Positions 30,961 to 40,017 of a DNA stretch of 64,000 nt are shown here, piece by piece (positions within the stretch are counted from its first letter, which is position 1; every line of letters starts with the position of its first letter). The position numbers were made by a program, and so were the translations under genes. The stretch is from Mycolicibacterium sediminis (GTDB lineage Bacteria; Actinomycetota; Actinomycetes; Mycobacteriales; Mycobacteriaceae): NCBI RefSeq assembly GCF_010731735.1, contig NZ_AP022588.1, positions 6,014,001-6,078,000 on the forward strand. The letters are read 5' to 3'. A model generated the notes under the pieces. It was not told the DNA's origin. It ran no database searches and saw nothing but the letters and a program-made list of their open reading frames with translations.

Positions 30961-31725
30961 TTCTGGGTTGACCTCCTCGTAAGCCTTGCGTTGACAGCGA
31001 TCCAAGAGGCGAGCGCACCGGCCGGCCGAGGCCAGCCGATGCGCATCGCTACTACTTGATCGCCACGGGTGTGACTTTTGTTAGTGGTGGTGCAGGTGTT
31101 AGTTCATGTTCCAGGGTTCGCCGTATGTGGTGACGCTGTCACCGGTCGAGGCGATGAGGCGGGCGAACGGACGCAGGAGCACGCCACCGGCAGCACCGGT
31201 CACCGTGCCGTGAGCGTTCGACACCGCGACCGCACCCTGTGCACCCGAGACGTCGACCGAGAACGTCGCCACTTCCTGGATGCCCGGGCCATTGCCCAGG
31301 TCAGCGCTGATCGACACACCCGGGAACAGGTTCGGGGTGATGATCTGGGCGAAGCCGTTCTCGAAGTTGCCATCGTCGATCAGGATGTTCGGCGTGGTGT
31401 AGGAGAAGTTGATGCCCACGCCCAGCGACCAGGGGAAGCCGATCTGGTAGCCCAGCTCCAAGGTGCCCTCGAACTCGTCTGCACCCGGGCCGGCCACGTT
31501 GTACCGGGCCTTGCCGGAGTGGAACCACTCACGGGTCAGACGGTTGCGGTCCAGCGGGAACACTCCGTTGAGGAACGTGTCCCACTGCTGAACGGTCAGC
31601 GTGCGGTCCTTGCCGTCAACGAGGCTCAGCTCGTTGTCCAGGCCTGCGTGTGAGGTGCCCGTCGTCGCGAACAACGCAGCGATTGCCGCGACCAGCGCGA
31701 TCAGCACCCGACTGATTGCCTTCAT
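30336..31725 (-). repeat. 625-base tandem duplication covering two porin coding regions
   Basis: Bases 30336-30960 and 31101-31725 differ at only three positions by my alignment (one near the 3' end of the gene, two adjacent codons in the signal peptide). Outside the coding sequences the flanks share nothing obvious: stop codons differ (TGA and TAA) and the upstream leaders and ribosome sites differ. The 138-base spacer 30961-31098 carries the leader of the downstream copy. Confidence 0.95.
31099..31725 (-). CDS. MspA-family porin, upstream copy
   Basis: A 208-residue precursor from ATG 31725 (GGGAGAAC upstream). It is identical to the other copy except Val instead of Ile at residue 12 of the signal peptide, so the two mature porins are the same protein. 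The stop is TAA. It has its own upstream region (31726-32100) and probably its own promoter, while the downstream copy may use a second promoter in the 138-base spacer or readthrough. Identical mature subunits would mix freely in one octamer. Confidence 0.93.
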   Translation of the reverse strand: MKAISRVLIALVAAIAALFATTGTSHAGLDNELSLVDGKDRTLTVQQWDTFLNGVFPLDRNRLTREWFHSGKARYNVAGPGADEFEGTLELGYQIGFPWSLGVGINFSYTTPNILIDDGNFENGFAQIITPNLFPGVSISADLGNGPGIQEVATFSVDVSGAQGAVAVSNAHGTVTGAAGGVLLRPFARLIASTGDSVTTYGEPWNMN

Positions 31726-32100
31726 GTTCTCCCTATGTGTTGAAGGTGATCCGGCAGGCTCACCGCGGTATTCGGTGTGGGGCTGTGCACGCACCACCAC
31801 ACACCTCGCAAGAGGTCCATGTGACTGGAATTAGAAAGCTCACATGTTGCTCTTACTAACTGCTCATCGTTGACGGGAGAAACATAACGGTGAGGCATCC
31901 CCCCGGCAACGCAAGCAATCCGCACGCCGAACGCCGGGCGTCGGCACCGAAGAATTTGCTGGCGGTCAGCGGGCGGGAGGGCGCGCGGTCGGAGTCCGGT
32001 CGTCGCGCACAGGAAGGCCGCCGATCACGTACCGAAGGTATCCGTCGCGCCCGGTGCGCGGGATCACCGGCCCTTCCCCTCGGGCGCGGATAAGCACTGA
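31726..32100. other. 375-base region without a gene, upstream of the porin pair
   Basis: No convincing coding sequence: the one open frame (minus strand, 82 codons, TTG start at 32104) has random Arg/Ser-rich content. The 31726-31890 part is less G/C-rich than its surroundings, including TTTCTAATTCC and GTTAGTAAGAG on the minus strand, and is likely to hold the promoter and long leader of the upstream porin gene. I see no clear -10/-35 pair. Confidence 0.5.
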
Positions 32101-32259
32101 TCAACCGTGGTGCGGCGGAATGTTGTCCCGGAACCAGCGCTCTCGCTCGTCGTCGTCGTCGGGGCGCGCATCGTCGCGTTCGTCACTGGTGATATTGGGA
32201 AGGGATTCGCCGAAAATCTTGTTAACTGCGTCGCGGTCGCGACTCGACGGTTCGCTCAT
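32101..32259 (-). CDS. small acidic hypothetical protein (52 aa)
   Basis: ATG 32257-32259 opens a 52-residue frame that ends in TGA at 32101. It begins MSEPSSRDRDAVNKIFGES, runs through an acidic DDARPDDDDERERW stretch and ends WFRDNIPPHHG. There is no membrane segment or cysteine. The codon use is like that of the neighbours and the end motif (RxxWxRDNxPPHH) looks constrained, so I think it is real; short proteins of this type are, to my memory, conserved beside moaB2/pepD in mycobacteria. No Shine-Dalgarno is visible. A perfect CRP site lies 14 bases upstream. Confidence 0.7.
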   Translation of the reverse strand: MSEPSSRDRDAVNKIFGESLPNITSDERDDARPDDDDERERWFRDNIPPHHG

Positions 32260-32272
32260 CGGCCCGAGGTGG

Positions 32273-32288
32273 TGTGATGAAGATCACA
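32273..32288. promoter_or_regulatory. CRP/FNR-type binding site
   Basis: TGTGATGAAGATCACA is a perfect match to TGTGA-N6-TCACA, the consensus of cAMP receptor protein. It ends 14 bases before the ATG of the 52-residue gene on the minus strand. So close to the start, it is more likely to repress than to activate, unless the transcript starts within it. Confidence 0.8.
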
Positions 32289-32378
32289 GTTAGTCGATGG
32301 GACCCGTTCACCCTGCGTTAACACGACTCCGGCGGATCCAGCGATGGTTGGCGTCACGGCGATTCCGGGCGCACGAAG

Positions 32379-32408
32379 GCGCCGACGGTGCGGACACACC
32401 GTCGGCGC
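32379..32408 (-). terminator. hairpin downstream of moaB2
   Basis: GCGCCGACGGTG and CACCGTCGGCGC form a 12-base-pair perfect stem with the loop CGGACA, 14 bases after the moaB2 stop on the minus strand. No strong T tract follows, as is usual in mycobacteria. Confidence 0.7.
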
Positions 32409-32421
32409 TGGGGACACCTGG

Positions 32422-32961
32422 TCAGATGTCCAAACGAGATAGCTGTGCAATGACCTGACTGGCCAACGGGCCGAGCGTCGCCATGCCATCGCGTACGGCA
32501 CCGCGGGAACCCGGGATGTTCACCACCAGGGTGCTGCCCGAGATACCCGCGAGCCCTCGGGAGACACCGGCGTCGACGATGCCCGCCGACAGACCGGAGG
32601 CACGCAGCGCCTCCGAGATGCCGAGCAGTTCGCGGTCGAGGATGGTCCGGGTGGCCTCCGGTGTCACGTCGCGCGGGGTGACACCGGTGCCACCCACCGA
32701 CACCACCAGGTCGACGCCGCCGATGACCGCCGTGTTGAGGGCGTTGCGGATTTCGACCTCGTCCGCGGAGACGGCGACGACGCCGTCCACCACGAAGCCG
32801 GCCTCACCAAGCAGTTCGGAGACCAACGGACCGCTGTGGTCCTCCTCGTCCCCGTGTGCGGTGCGATCGTCCACGACCACGACCAACGCGCGGCCAACCA
32901 ACTCCGACGGCTGTTCCATGATCTCAACCGTATAGGTAGCGACCGACGCAGGCGTGACCAT
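32422..32961 (-). CDS. moaB2: molybdenum cofactor biosynthesis protein MoaB2 (MogA/MoaB fold)
   Basis: A 179-residue protein if started at ATG 32961, close to the length of M. tuberculosis MoaB2; ATG 32919 (MEQPSELVGRAL) would give 165 residues. Core motifs are RALVVVVDDRTAHGDEEDHSGPLVSELL, VDLVVSVGGTGVTPRDVTPEAT (about 95-116, the GGTG loop that holds molybdopterin) and a NIPGSRGAVRDGM tail. The family adenylates molybdopterin before metal insertion. The gene follows pepD after 30 bases and is very likely cotranscribed with it, as in M. tuberculosis, although the two functions seem unrelated. Confidence 0.87.
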   Translation of the reverse strand: MVTPASVATYTVEIMEQPSELVGRALVVVVDDRTAHGDEEDHSGPLVSELLGEAGFVVDGVVAVSADEVEIRNALNTAVIGGVDLVVSVGGTGVTPRDVTPEATRTILDRELLGISEALRASGLSAGIVDAGVSRGLAGISGSTLVVNIPGSRGAVRDGMATLGPLASQVIAQLSRLDI

Positions 32962-32990
32962 TTTGAGGGGCGGTCGACCCGGGGCGATCG

Positions 32991-34322
32991 TCACTGCTGT
33001 GCCTTTCCGAGAGTCACCTGCACGGTCGCGGGCTTGCCCGACGGGTCGAGGTAGGTCAGCGTGACCTGATCCCCGGGTGCCCTGGACCGCACGGCGGCGA
33101 CCAGTGCGTCGGCACTGCCGATCACCCGGTCGTCGACCTTGGTCACGACGGCGCCGCTGGGCAGCCCCGCCGCCGATGCGGCACCGCCGCCCGTGACGTC
33201 CACGATCTTGGCGCCGTCGACGGTGGCGTCGTTCCCGACCTGCACGCCCAGCGAGGCGTGCGAGGCGGTCCCGCTCTGGATGAGTTCGTCGGCGATGCGC
33301 TTGGCCTGGTCCACCGGGATCGCGAAGCCCAGGCCGATCGACCCGCTCTGCGACTGCGCGGAGTCCCCGCCGAGCGTGGCGATCGCCGAGTTGACGCCCA
33401 CCAGCTCGCCGTTCATGTTGACCAGCGCACCGCCGGAGTTGCCCGGGTTGATCGCGGCGTCGGTCTGGATCGCGTCGAGCACCGTGTTCTGGTTCCTGGC
33501 GTCCCCACCGGCGGCGACGGGCCGGTTCAACGCGCTGACGATGCCGGTAGTGACGGTGCCCTCGAGGCCGAGCGGCGAGCCGATGGCCACGACGTCCTGG
33601 CCGACGCGGAGGCTGCCCGACGACCCCAGCGTGATGGGGGTCAGGTTGGCCGCGTTGTCGGCGCGCACCACGGCGATGTCGCTGCTCGGGTCGGTGCCGA
33701 CCACCGTGAACGAGGTGGTGTTGCCGTCGGCGAAGGTCACCTTCGTCTGCACCGGTCCACCGCCGGGCACGCCGTCCTTCGCCGCCGCGACGACGTGGTT
33801 GTTGGTCAGGATGAGGCCGTCCGAGGACAGCACGATGCCCGAACCCTCCTCGGACTGCCGGCCCATGTCGGTCTCGAGCTTCACGACGCTGGGGACCACC
33901 TTGGCGGCGACCTGCTCGACGGATCCGGCGGGCAGGCTGGCGGCGGGCTGACTGGGTGCCGCACCGAGCGCGGAGGTGGTGGTCGTGGCCCGCTCGGGCT
34001 GGACGAGCGTGGCGACGCCGCCGCCGATGCCCGCGGAGATCACCGCGATGGCCAGCGCACCGACGGTGAGGGCGCCTGCCCGTGACCGCTTCTTGGGTGC
34101 GACGTGCGCGCCGGGCATGACCCGGGTCTGCGGTGCACCGCGGTAGGGGTCGTTCGGGCCGCGGTAGGCCTGCTGCTGCGTGGCGTAGCGCCAGTCGTAG
34201 CCCGGCCCCTGAGGCACGGACCGAGGTGCGCCATCGGAGTAGCCCGGCACCGCGCGGTCGTAGCCGCCCGGGCGCTGACCCGGCGGCGGCGGTGGCGGTG
34301 AGTACCTCGGCTGGTTGCTCAT
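32991..34322 (-). CDS. pepD: HtrA-family serine protease PepD
   Basis: A 443-residue protein: Pro/Gly-rich cytoplasmic segment (1-80), one membrane helix (about 81-104), a trypsin-like domain and a C-terminal PDZ domain (about 335-440). The catalytic triad is H176 in LTNNHVV, D215 in SSDIAVV and S296 in GNSGGAL. In M. tuberculosis PepD (HtrA2) is a periplasmic quality-control protease and chaperone of the MprAB/SigE envelope-stress response. MprA-like repeats lie about 93 bases upstream in the gap to mprB. moaB2 follows in the same direction. Confidence 0.93.
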   Translation of the reverse strand: MSNQPRYSPPPPPPGQRPGGYDRAVPGYSDGAPRSVPQGPGYDWRYATQQQAYRGPNDPYRGAPQTRVMPGAHVAPKKRSRAGALTVGALAIAVISAGIGGGVATLVQPERATTTTSALGAAPSQPAASLPAGSVEQVAAKVVPSVVKLETDMGRQSEEGSGIVLSSDGLILTNNHVVAAAKDGVPGGGPVQTKVTFADGNTTSFTVVGTDPSSDIAVVRADNAANLTPITLGSSGSLRVGQDVVAIGSPLGLEGTVTTGIVSALNRPVAAGGDARNQNTVLDAIQTDAAINPGNSGGALVNMNGELVGVNSAIATLGGDSAQSQSGSIGLGFAIPVDQAKRIADELIQSGTASHASLGVQVGNDATVDGAKIVDVTGGGAASAAGLPSGAVVTKVDDRVIGSADALVAAVRSRAPGDQVTLTYLDPSGKPATVQVTLGKAQQ

Positions 34323-34414
34323 GTGTGGTCGGTGCTCTTCCTTCGGTGGTGCCTGCTCGGTCGGAATGCTTCACGGTGTGAACGAACGTCTGAACCCGAC
34401 AGTGCCCGGCCGGG

Positions 34415-34431
34415 CTGAGAATCCACTTAGA
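34415..34431 (-). promoter_or_regulatory. MprA-box-like repeats upstream of pepD
   Basis: On the minus strand TCTAAG and TCTCAG occur in the same direction 11 bases apart (34426-34431 and 34415-34420). The unit TCTCAG is the same as that found twice, with the same spacing, upstream of mprA. The site is 93 bases before the pepD ATG. Confidence 0.65.
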
Positions 34432-34506
34432 GAACGCTCGGGACACACCGAGACTTCCCCGTGACCGGTCGGCGGGCTACGCCCTCGACGAGTCGCCTCG
34501 GATCGG

Positions 34507-35994
34507 TCAATTGTCGGCGCTGACCACCGATGCGTCCACCGCACCGTCCGCGCGTGTCGCGACGGGCCGGCCGGGCAGCAGGACGTGGATGGCGGTGCCG
34601 GGCGGGTCGGCTCCGGGAGCGGTGTCCTCGATCCACAGCGTCCCACCGTGTTTGAGGACCACCTGCTTGACGATGGCGAGACCGAGCCCGGATCCCGGCA
34701 TCGCGCGGGCGGCCGTCGATCGGTAGAAGCGCTCGAAGACCAGCGCCCGCTCCTCGGGCGGGATGCCCGGCCCCTGGTCGGTGACCACCAGTTCGGCGTT
34801 GACCGGGTCCACCTGGACGAGCCGGACGCCCACCCGACCGTTGGGCGGGCTCCACTTCGCCGCGTTGTCCATGAGGTTCAGCACCGCCCGCGACAGGCCG
34901 GCGACGTCGCCGTGCACCTGCCAGCCGGTGACCGAGACGTCGAAGTCGATGTCGTTGCGGCGCCGGCGGATGCGTTCGAGGCTGCGCTCGACCACCTCGT
35001 TGACGTCGATGGGCTCGTGGATCGCCACGCCCTCGTCGTCGCGGGTGAGGTCCACCAGGTCGCCGACCAGGGTCGACAGCTCCTCGATCTGGGCGATGAC
35101 GTCGGTGCGCAGGCCGGCCATCTCCTCCTCGGGGATGGCGGGAGCGCCCGGCTGCGACGACGCCATGAGCAGTTCGACGTTGGTGCGCAGCGAGGTCAGA
35201 GGCGTTCGCAGCTCGTGTCCCGCGTCGGACACCAGCCGCGCCTGTCTCTCCCGGGATTCGGCGAGCGCGCGCAGCATCATGTTGAACGCCGCGGTCAGCC
35301 GGGCCAGCTCGTCGCTGCCGTGCACGGGGATCGGTCTGAGGTCGTCGGTCCTGGCTACCCGCTCCGCCGCCTGGGTCAGACGGGCCACGGGTCTCAGCCC
35401 GGTCCGGGCGACCATGCCGCCCGCGATCGCGGCCACCGCCATGCCGCCACCGCCCACGAACAGCAGGATGGTGCCCAGCCGTTTGAGCACCTTGCCCGTC
35501 GGCTCCATGCTCTTCGAGATCAACAGCGAACTGCCGTTCGACAGGTGATAGGCCAGCACCCGCTGGTAGTTCACCGTGCGCAGCGACATCCGCAGGTTGC
35601 CCTGGATGACGTCCTTCTCCGGCTCGCCCAGCGGCAGCGTCTGGCCCTCCTGGTTGGCCGTGTAGATCGACCGGCCGGGATTGACGAGCATGGCGTTGAC
35701 GTCGGAGTAGGCCGTGCCCTCGATGGCCTTGCCGGGGTCCGCGGCCAGCGACCCGCTCTCGATGAGCAGCCGGGCCCGGCTCTGCAGCTGGCTGTCCACG
35801 TCCTGGTACAGCGCACGGGAGACGACGATGTAGACCGCGACCGCCATGAGTACGACGACCATCGCGACCATCGACATCGCCAGCAGCATCACGCGCCATC
35901 TCAGCGACACCGAACTCGCGGCGTGCCGCGTCGCCTCGCCGGGACCGGACCACGACGACGGTCGCCGACCGCGCAGGGATGGGAACCGCACCAT
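34507..35994 (-). CDS. mprB: sensor histidine kinase MprB
   Basis: A 495-residue kinase from ATG 35994, which overlaps the mprA stop by one base (TGATG). Membrane helices lie at about 34-58 and 173-196 with an extracytoplasmic sensor of about 115 residues between them. A HAMP domain follows, then H260 in SDAGHELRTP, the N box NLMDNAAKWSP, G1 DQGPGIPPEE and G2 GSGLGLAIVKQV. MprB senses envelope stress (detergents, misfolded proteins) and signals to MprA. Length and layout are those of the M. tuberculosis protein (about 504 residues). It lies upstream of pepD, a known MprA target. Confidence 0.95.
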   Translation of the reverse strand: MVRFPSLRGRRPSSWSGPGEATRHAASSVSLRWRVMLLAMSMVAMVVVLMAVAVYIVVSRALYQDVDSQLQSRARLLIESGSLAADPGKAIEGTAYSDVNAMLVNPGRSIYTANQEGQTLPLGEPEKDVIQGNLRMSLRTVNYQRVLAYHLSNGSSLLISKSMEPTGKVLKRLGTILLFVGGGGMAVAAIAGGMVARTGLRPVARLTQAAERVARTDDLRPIPVHGSDELARLTAAFNMMLRALAESRERQARLVSDAGHELRTPLTSLRTNVELLMASSQPGAPAIPEEEMAGLRTDVIAQIEELSTLVGDLVDLTRDDEGVAIHEPIDVNEVVERSLERIRRRRNDIDFDVSVTGWQVHGDVAGLSRAVLNLMDNAAKWSPPNGRVGVRLVQVDPVNAELVVTDQGPGIPPEERALVFERFYRSTAARAMPGSGLGLAIVKQVVLKHGGTLWIEDTAPGADPPGTAIHVLLPGRPVATRADGAVDASVVSADN

Positions 35995-36686
35995 CAGGGC
36001 GGTGTCTCGCGCAGCACGTAACCCACCCCGCGGACGGTGTGGATCAGACGCGGCTCCCCCTCGGCTTCGGTCTTGCGGCGCAGGTATCCGACGTACACCT
36101 CGAGAGCGTTGCCCGACGTGGGGAAGTCGAAGCCCCACACCTCCTCGAGGATGCGGCTGCGCGTCAGGACCCGCCGCGGATTGGCGATCAGCATCTCCAG
36201 CAGGGAGAACTCGGTCCTGGTCAGACTGATCGAGCGGGCGCCTCGCATGACCTCGCGCGTCACGGGGTCCAGGCTCAGGTCGGAGAAGCTCAGCGTCATC
36301 GAGTCGGACGAGTCGTCCGGACCGGTACGACGCAGCAGAGCCCGCATCCGGGCGAGCAGTTCCTCGAGCGCGAAGGGCTTCGGCAGGTAGTCGTCGGCAC
36401 CGGCGTCGAGGCCGGCGACGCGTTCGGAGACGGAGTCCCGGGCAGTCAGGACCAGGATGGGCAGGTCGTCGCCCGTGCTCCGCAGTTGGCGGCAGACCTC
36501 GAGCCCGTCGAGTCGGGGCATCATCACGTCGAGGACCACGGCGTCGGGCCGGTCGGTGGCGATCGCCTGCAGCGCCTCCACACCGTCTTGCGCCAGTTCG
36601 ACCGCATAGCCGTTGAACGACAGCGAACGGCGCAGGGATTCGCGCACGGCGCGATCGTCGTCTACGACAAGTATTCGCACAGCCAC
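35994..36686 (-). CDS. mprA: response regulator MprA
   Basis: A 230-residue OmpR-class regulator. Receiver domain residues 1-118 with D9/D10 acid pocket, D53 phosphoacceptor (VVLDVMMPR), TARD and LPKPF. Winged helix at about 130-228 ending HTVRGVGYVLRE. The family's targets include mprAB itself, pepD, sigE and sigB. GTG 36686 is used; GTG 36680 is two codons later. Tandem TCTCAG repeats 17-33 bases upstream fit autoregulation. It is coupled to mprB by a one-base overlap and divergent to nothing; rpmF lies upstream on the same strand. Confidence 0.95.
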   Translation of the reverse strand: MAVRILVVDDDRAVRESLRRSLSFNGYAVELAQDGVEALQAIATDRPDAVVLDVMMPRLDGLEVCRQLRSTGDDLPILVLTARDSVSERVAGLDAGADDYLPKPFALEELLARMRALLRRTGPDDSSDSMTLSFSDLSLDPVTREVMRGARSISLTRTEFSLLEMLIANPRRVLTRSRILEEVWGFDFPTSGNALEVYVGYLRRKTEAEGEPRLIHTVRGVGYVLRETPP

Positions 36687-36702
36687 AGTCTCAACCCATC
36701 GA

Positions 36703-36719
36703 CTGAGAGTGGGCTGAGA
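36703..36719 (-). promoter_or_regulatory. MprA box upstream of mprA
   Basis: Minus strand: TCTCAG-CCCAC-TCTCAG, two perfect direct repeats 11 bases apart (36714-36719 and 36703-36708), 17 bases before the mprA GTG. The MprA box is described as loosely conserved tandem direct repeats, and these fit. Confidence 0.8.
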
Positions 36720-36732
36720 GGCGCGCCGTCAG

Positions 36733-36906
36733 TCAGCGACGGTCGAGGTCGATCAGGCCGAGGCGGGCGGCCTTGAGCAGGCGACGCGGCACCTTGTGCT
36801 GCTGACCTGCGACGGTCACGCCGACCAGACCGGTGGCGGTGGCCTTCCACTGCGCACGCCGGCTACGGGTGTTCGAACGCGACATCCTGCGCTTGGGCAC
36901 AGCCAT
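36733..36906 (-). CDS. rpmF: 50S ribosomal protein L32, cysteine-free form
   Basis: A 57-residue protein from ATG 36906, beginning MAVPKRRMSRSNTRSRRAQWK, which is the classic L32 opening, and ending LGLIDLDRR. The C-x-x-C zinc pairs of many L32 proteins are absent (there is no cysteine), so it needs no zinc. This is normal for this mycobacterial copy. The gene is too short for most gene callers' length cut-offs but unmistakable. It stands alone, 13 bases after the MprA repeats of the next gene. Confidence 0.95.
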   Translation of the reverse strand: MAVPKRRMSRSNTRSRRAQWKATATGLVGVTVAGQQHKVPRRLLKAARLGLIDLDRR

Positions 36907-37050
36907 GCGGACTCTCCTTGATCAGGGGTGTTGCCGCGCATACGACAGCGGCCAACGGTTGCCGTTCAGGATAGCGGTCGACCTGCACGGTCTCCAAAAC
37001 GTCCCACCCGGGGAACGCCCCGGGGACTGGATGACGCGTCGGCCCCGCCC

Positions 37051-37092
37051 TTGACTCGGTACCGATGGTATCGGCTAACCTACCGGTTGGTT
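37051..37092 (+). promoter_or_regulatory. promoter and palindrome of the AtuA-like operon
   Basis: TTGACT (37051-37056) and TAACCT (37076-37081) are a -35/-10 pair 19 bases apart. A 16-base palindrome AACCTACCGGTTGGTT (37077-37092; one mismatched pair) covers the -10 and start point, and TACC-GAT-GGTA is a second small inverted repeat in the spacer. The position fits a repressor operator, for example of a TetR-type regulator encoded elsewhere. Confidence 0.6.
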
Positions 37093-37122
37093 GAGCCGTC
37101 GATGGAGATGGGAGCGTGGTGC

Positions 37123-38834
<1,712 letters not shown>

Positions 38835-38838
<4 letters not shown>

Positions 38839-40001
38839 GTACGACCACGAGCACGAGCATCTGGACCACACCCGAGCGCGAGGCACTGCGAAAGACGGTG
38901 CGCACCTTCGCCGAACGCGAGATCCTGCCGAACGTCGACGCCTGGGAGAAGGCCGGCGAACTGCCGCGCGACCTCCACCTCGCGGCCGGCGAGGCGGGTC
39001 TGCTCGGCGCCAACCACCCCGAGGAGGTCGGCGGTGGTGGTGGTGACGGCGCGGACGCCGTGGTGATCTGCGAGGAGCTGCACCAGGCCGGGGTTCCCGG
39101 CGGCGTCTTCGCCTCGCTGTTCACCTGCGGCATCGCGCTGCCGCACATGATCGAGTCCCGCGACGAGCGGCTGATCGAGACCTACGTCCGGCCGACGTTG
39201 CGCGGCGAGAAGATCGGATCGCTGGCCATCACCGAGCCGGGCGGCGGGTCCGACGTCGGGCACCTCACCACGCGGGCCGACCGCGACGGCGACCACTACG
39301 TCCTCAACGGCGCGAAGACCTACATCACCTCGGGTGTGCGCGCCGACTTCGTGGTGACCGCGGCGCGCACGGGCGGACCGGGCGCCGGAGGCGTCTCGCT
39401 GATCGTCGTCGACAAGGGCACACCGGGTTTCGAGGTCACGCGCAAGCTGGAGAAGATGGGCTGGCGCTCGTCCGACACGGCGGAGCTGTCCTACACCGAC
39501 GTGCGCGTGCCCGCCGAGAACCTCATCGGCGTCGAGAACACCGGCTTCCTCCAGATCGCCAGCGCCTTCGTCTCCGAGCGCGTCGGCCTCGCCGCGCAGG
39601 CCTATGCCAGTGCGCAGCGCTGCCTGGACATCACGGTGCAGTGGTGTCGCGACCGCGAGACCTTCGGCCGACCGCTCATCTCGCGGCAGTCGGTGCAGAA
39701 CACGCTCGCCGAGATGGCCCGTCGCATCGACGTGGCCCGGGTCTACACCCACGCCCTGGTCGAACGGCAACTCGCCGGTGACCAGAACCTGATCACCGAG
39801 GTCTGCTTCGCCAAGAACACCGCCGTCGAGGCGGGCGAGTGGGTGGCGAACGCGGCCGTCCAATTGTTCGGCGGCATGGGCTACATGGCCGAGTCCGAGA
39901 TCGAACGGCAGTACCGTGACATGCGCATCATCGGCATCGGCGGAGGGACCACCGAGATCATGACGGCGCTGGCGGCCAAGACGCTCGGATATCAGGGATG
40001 A
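38835..40001 (+). CDS. acyl-CoA dehydrogenase (FadE13-type)
   Basis: A 388-residue flavoprotein. Typical parts are LGANHPEEVGGGGGD (about 59-73), IGSLAITEPGGGSDVGHLTTRA (FAD-binding, about 132-153), YVLNGAKTYITSG, the GVSLIVVDKG sheet, RETFGRPLISRQSVQN, and IGGGTTEIMTALAAK at the C-terminus with the conserved Arg/Thr contacts. It introduces an alpha-beta double bond into an acyl-CoA. Together with the nearby carboxylase it may act like citronellyl-CoA or isovaleryl-CoA dehydrogenase. Its ATG overlaps the AtuA-like stop. The M. tuberculosis counterpart by synteny is fadE13. Confidence 0.9.
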
Positions 40002-40017
40002 TCGGAGCAGATCGCCC

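Noticed and set aside
30961..31098. A third porin-related gene in the spacer
   Set aside because: The spacer only holds the leader and ribosome site of the downstream porin; no coding sequence is present.
31856..32104. 82-codon minus-strand frame upstream of the porins
   Set aside because: TTG start, Arg/Ser-rich text with no motif, and no ribosome site; it looks like a chance frame.
36733..36906. L32 as a damaged copy because it lacks cysteines
   Set aside because: Cysteine-free L32 is a normal zinc-independent form, and the frame is intact.
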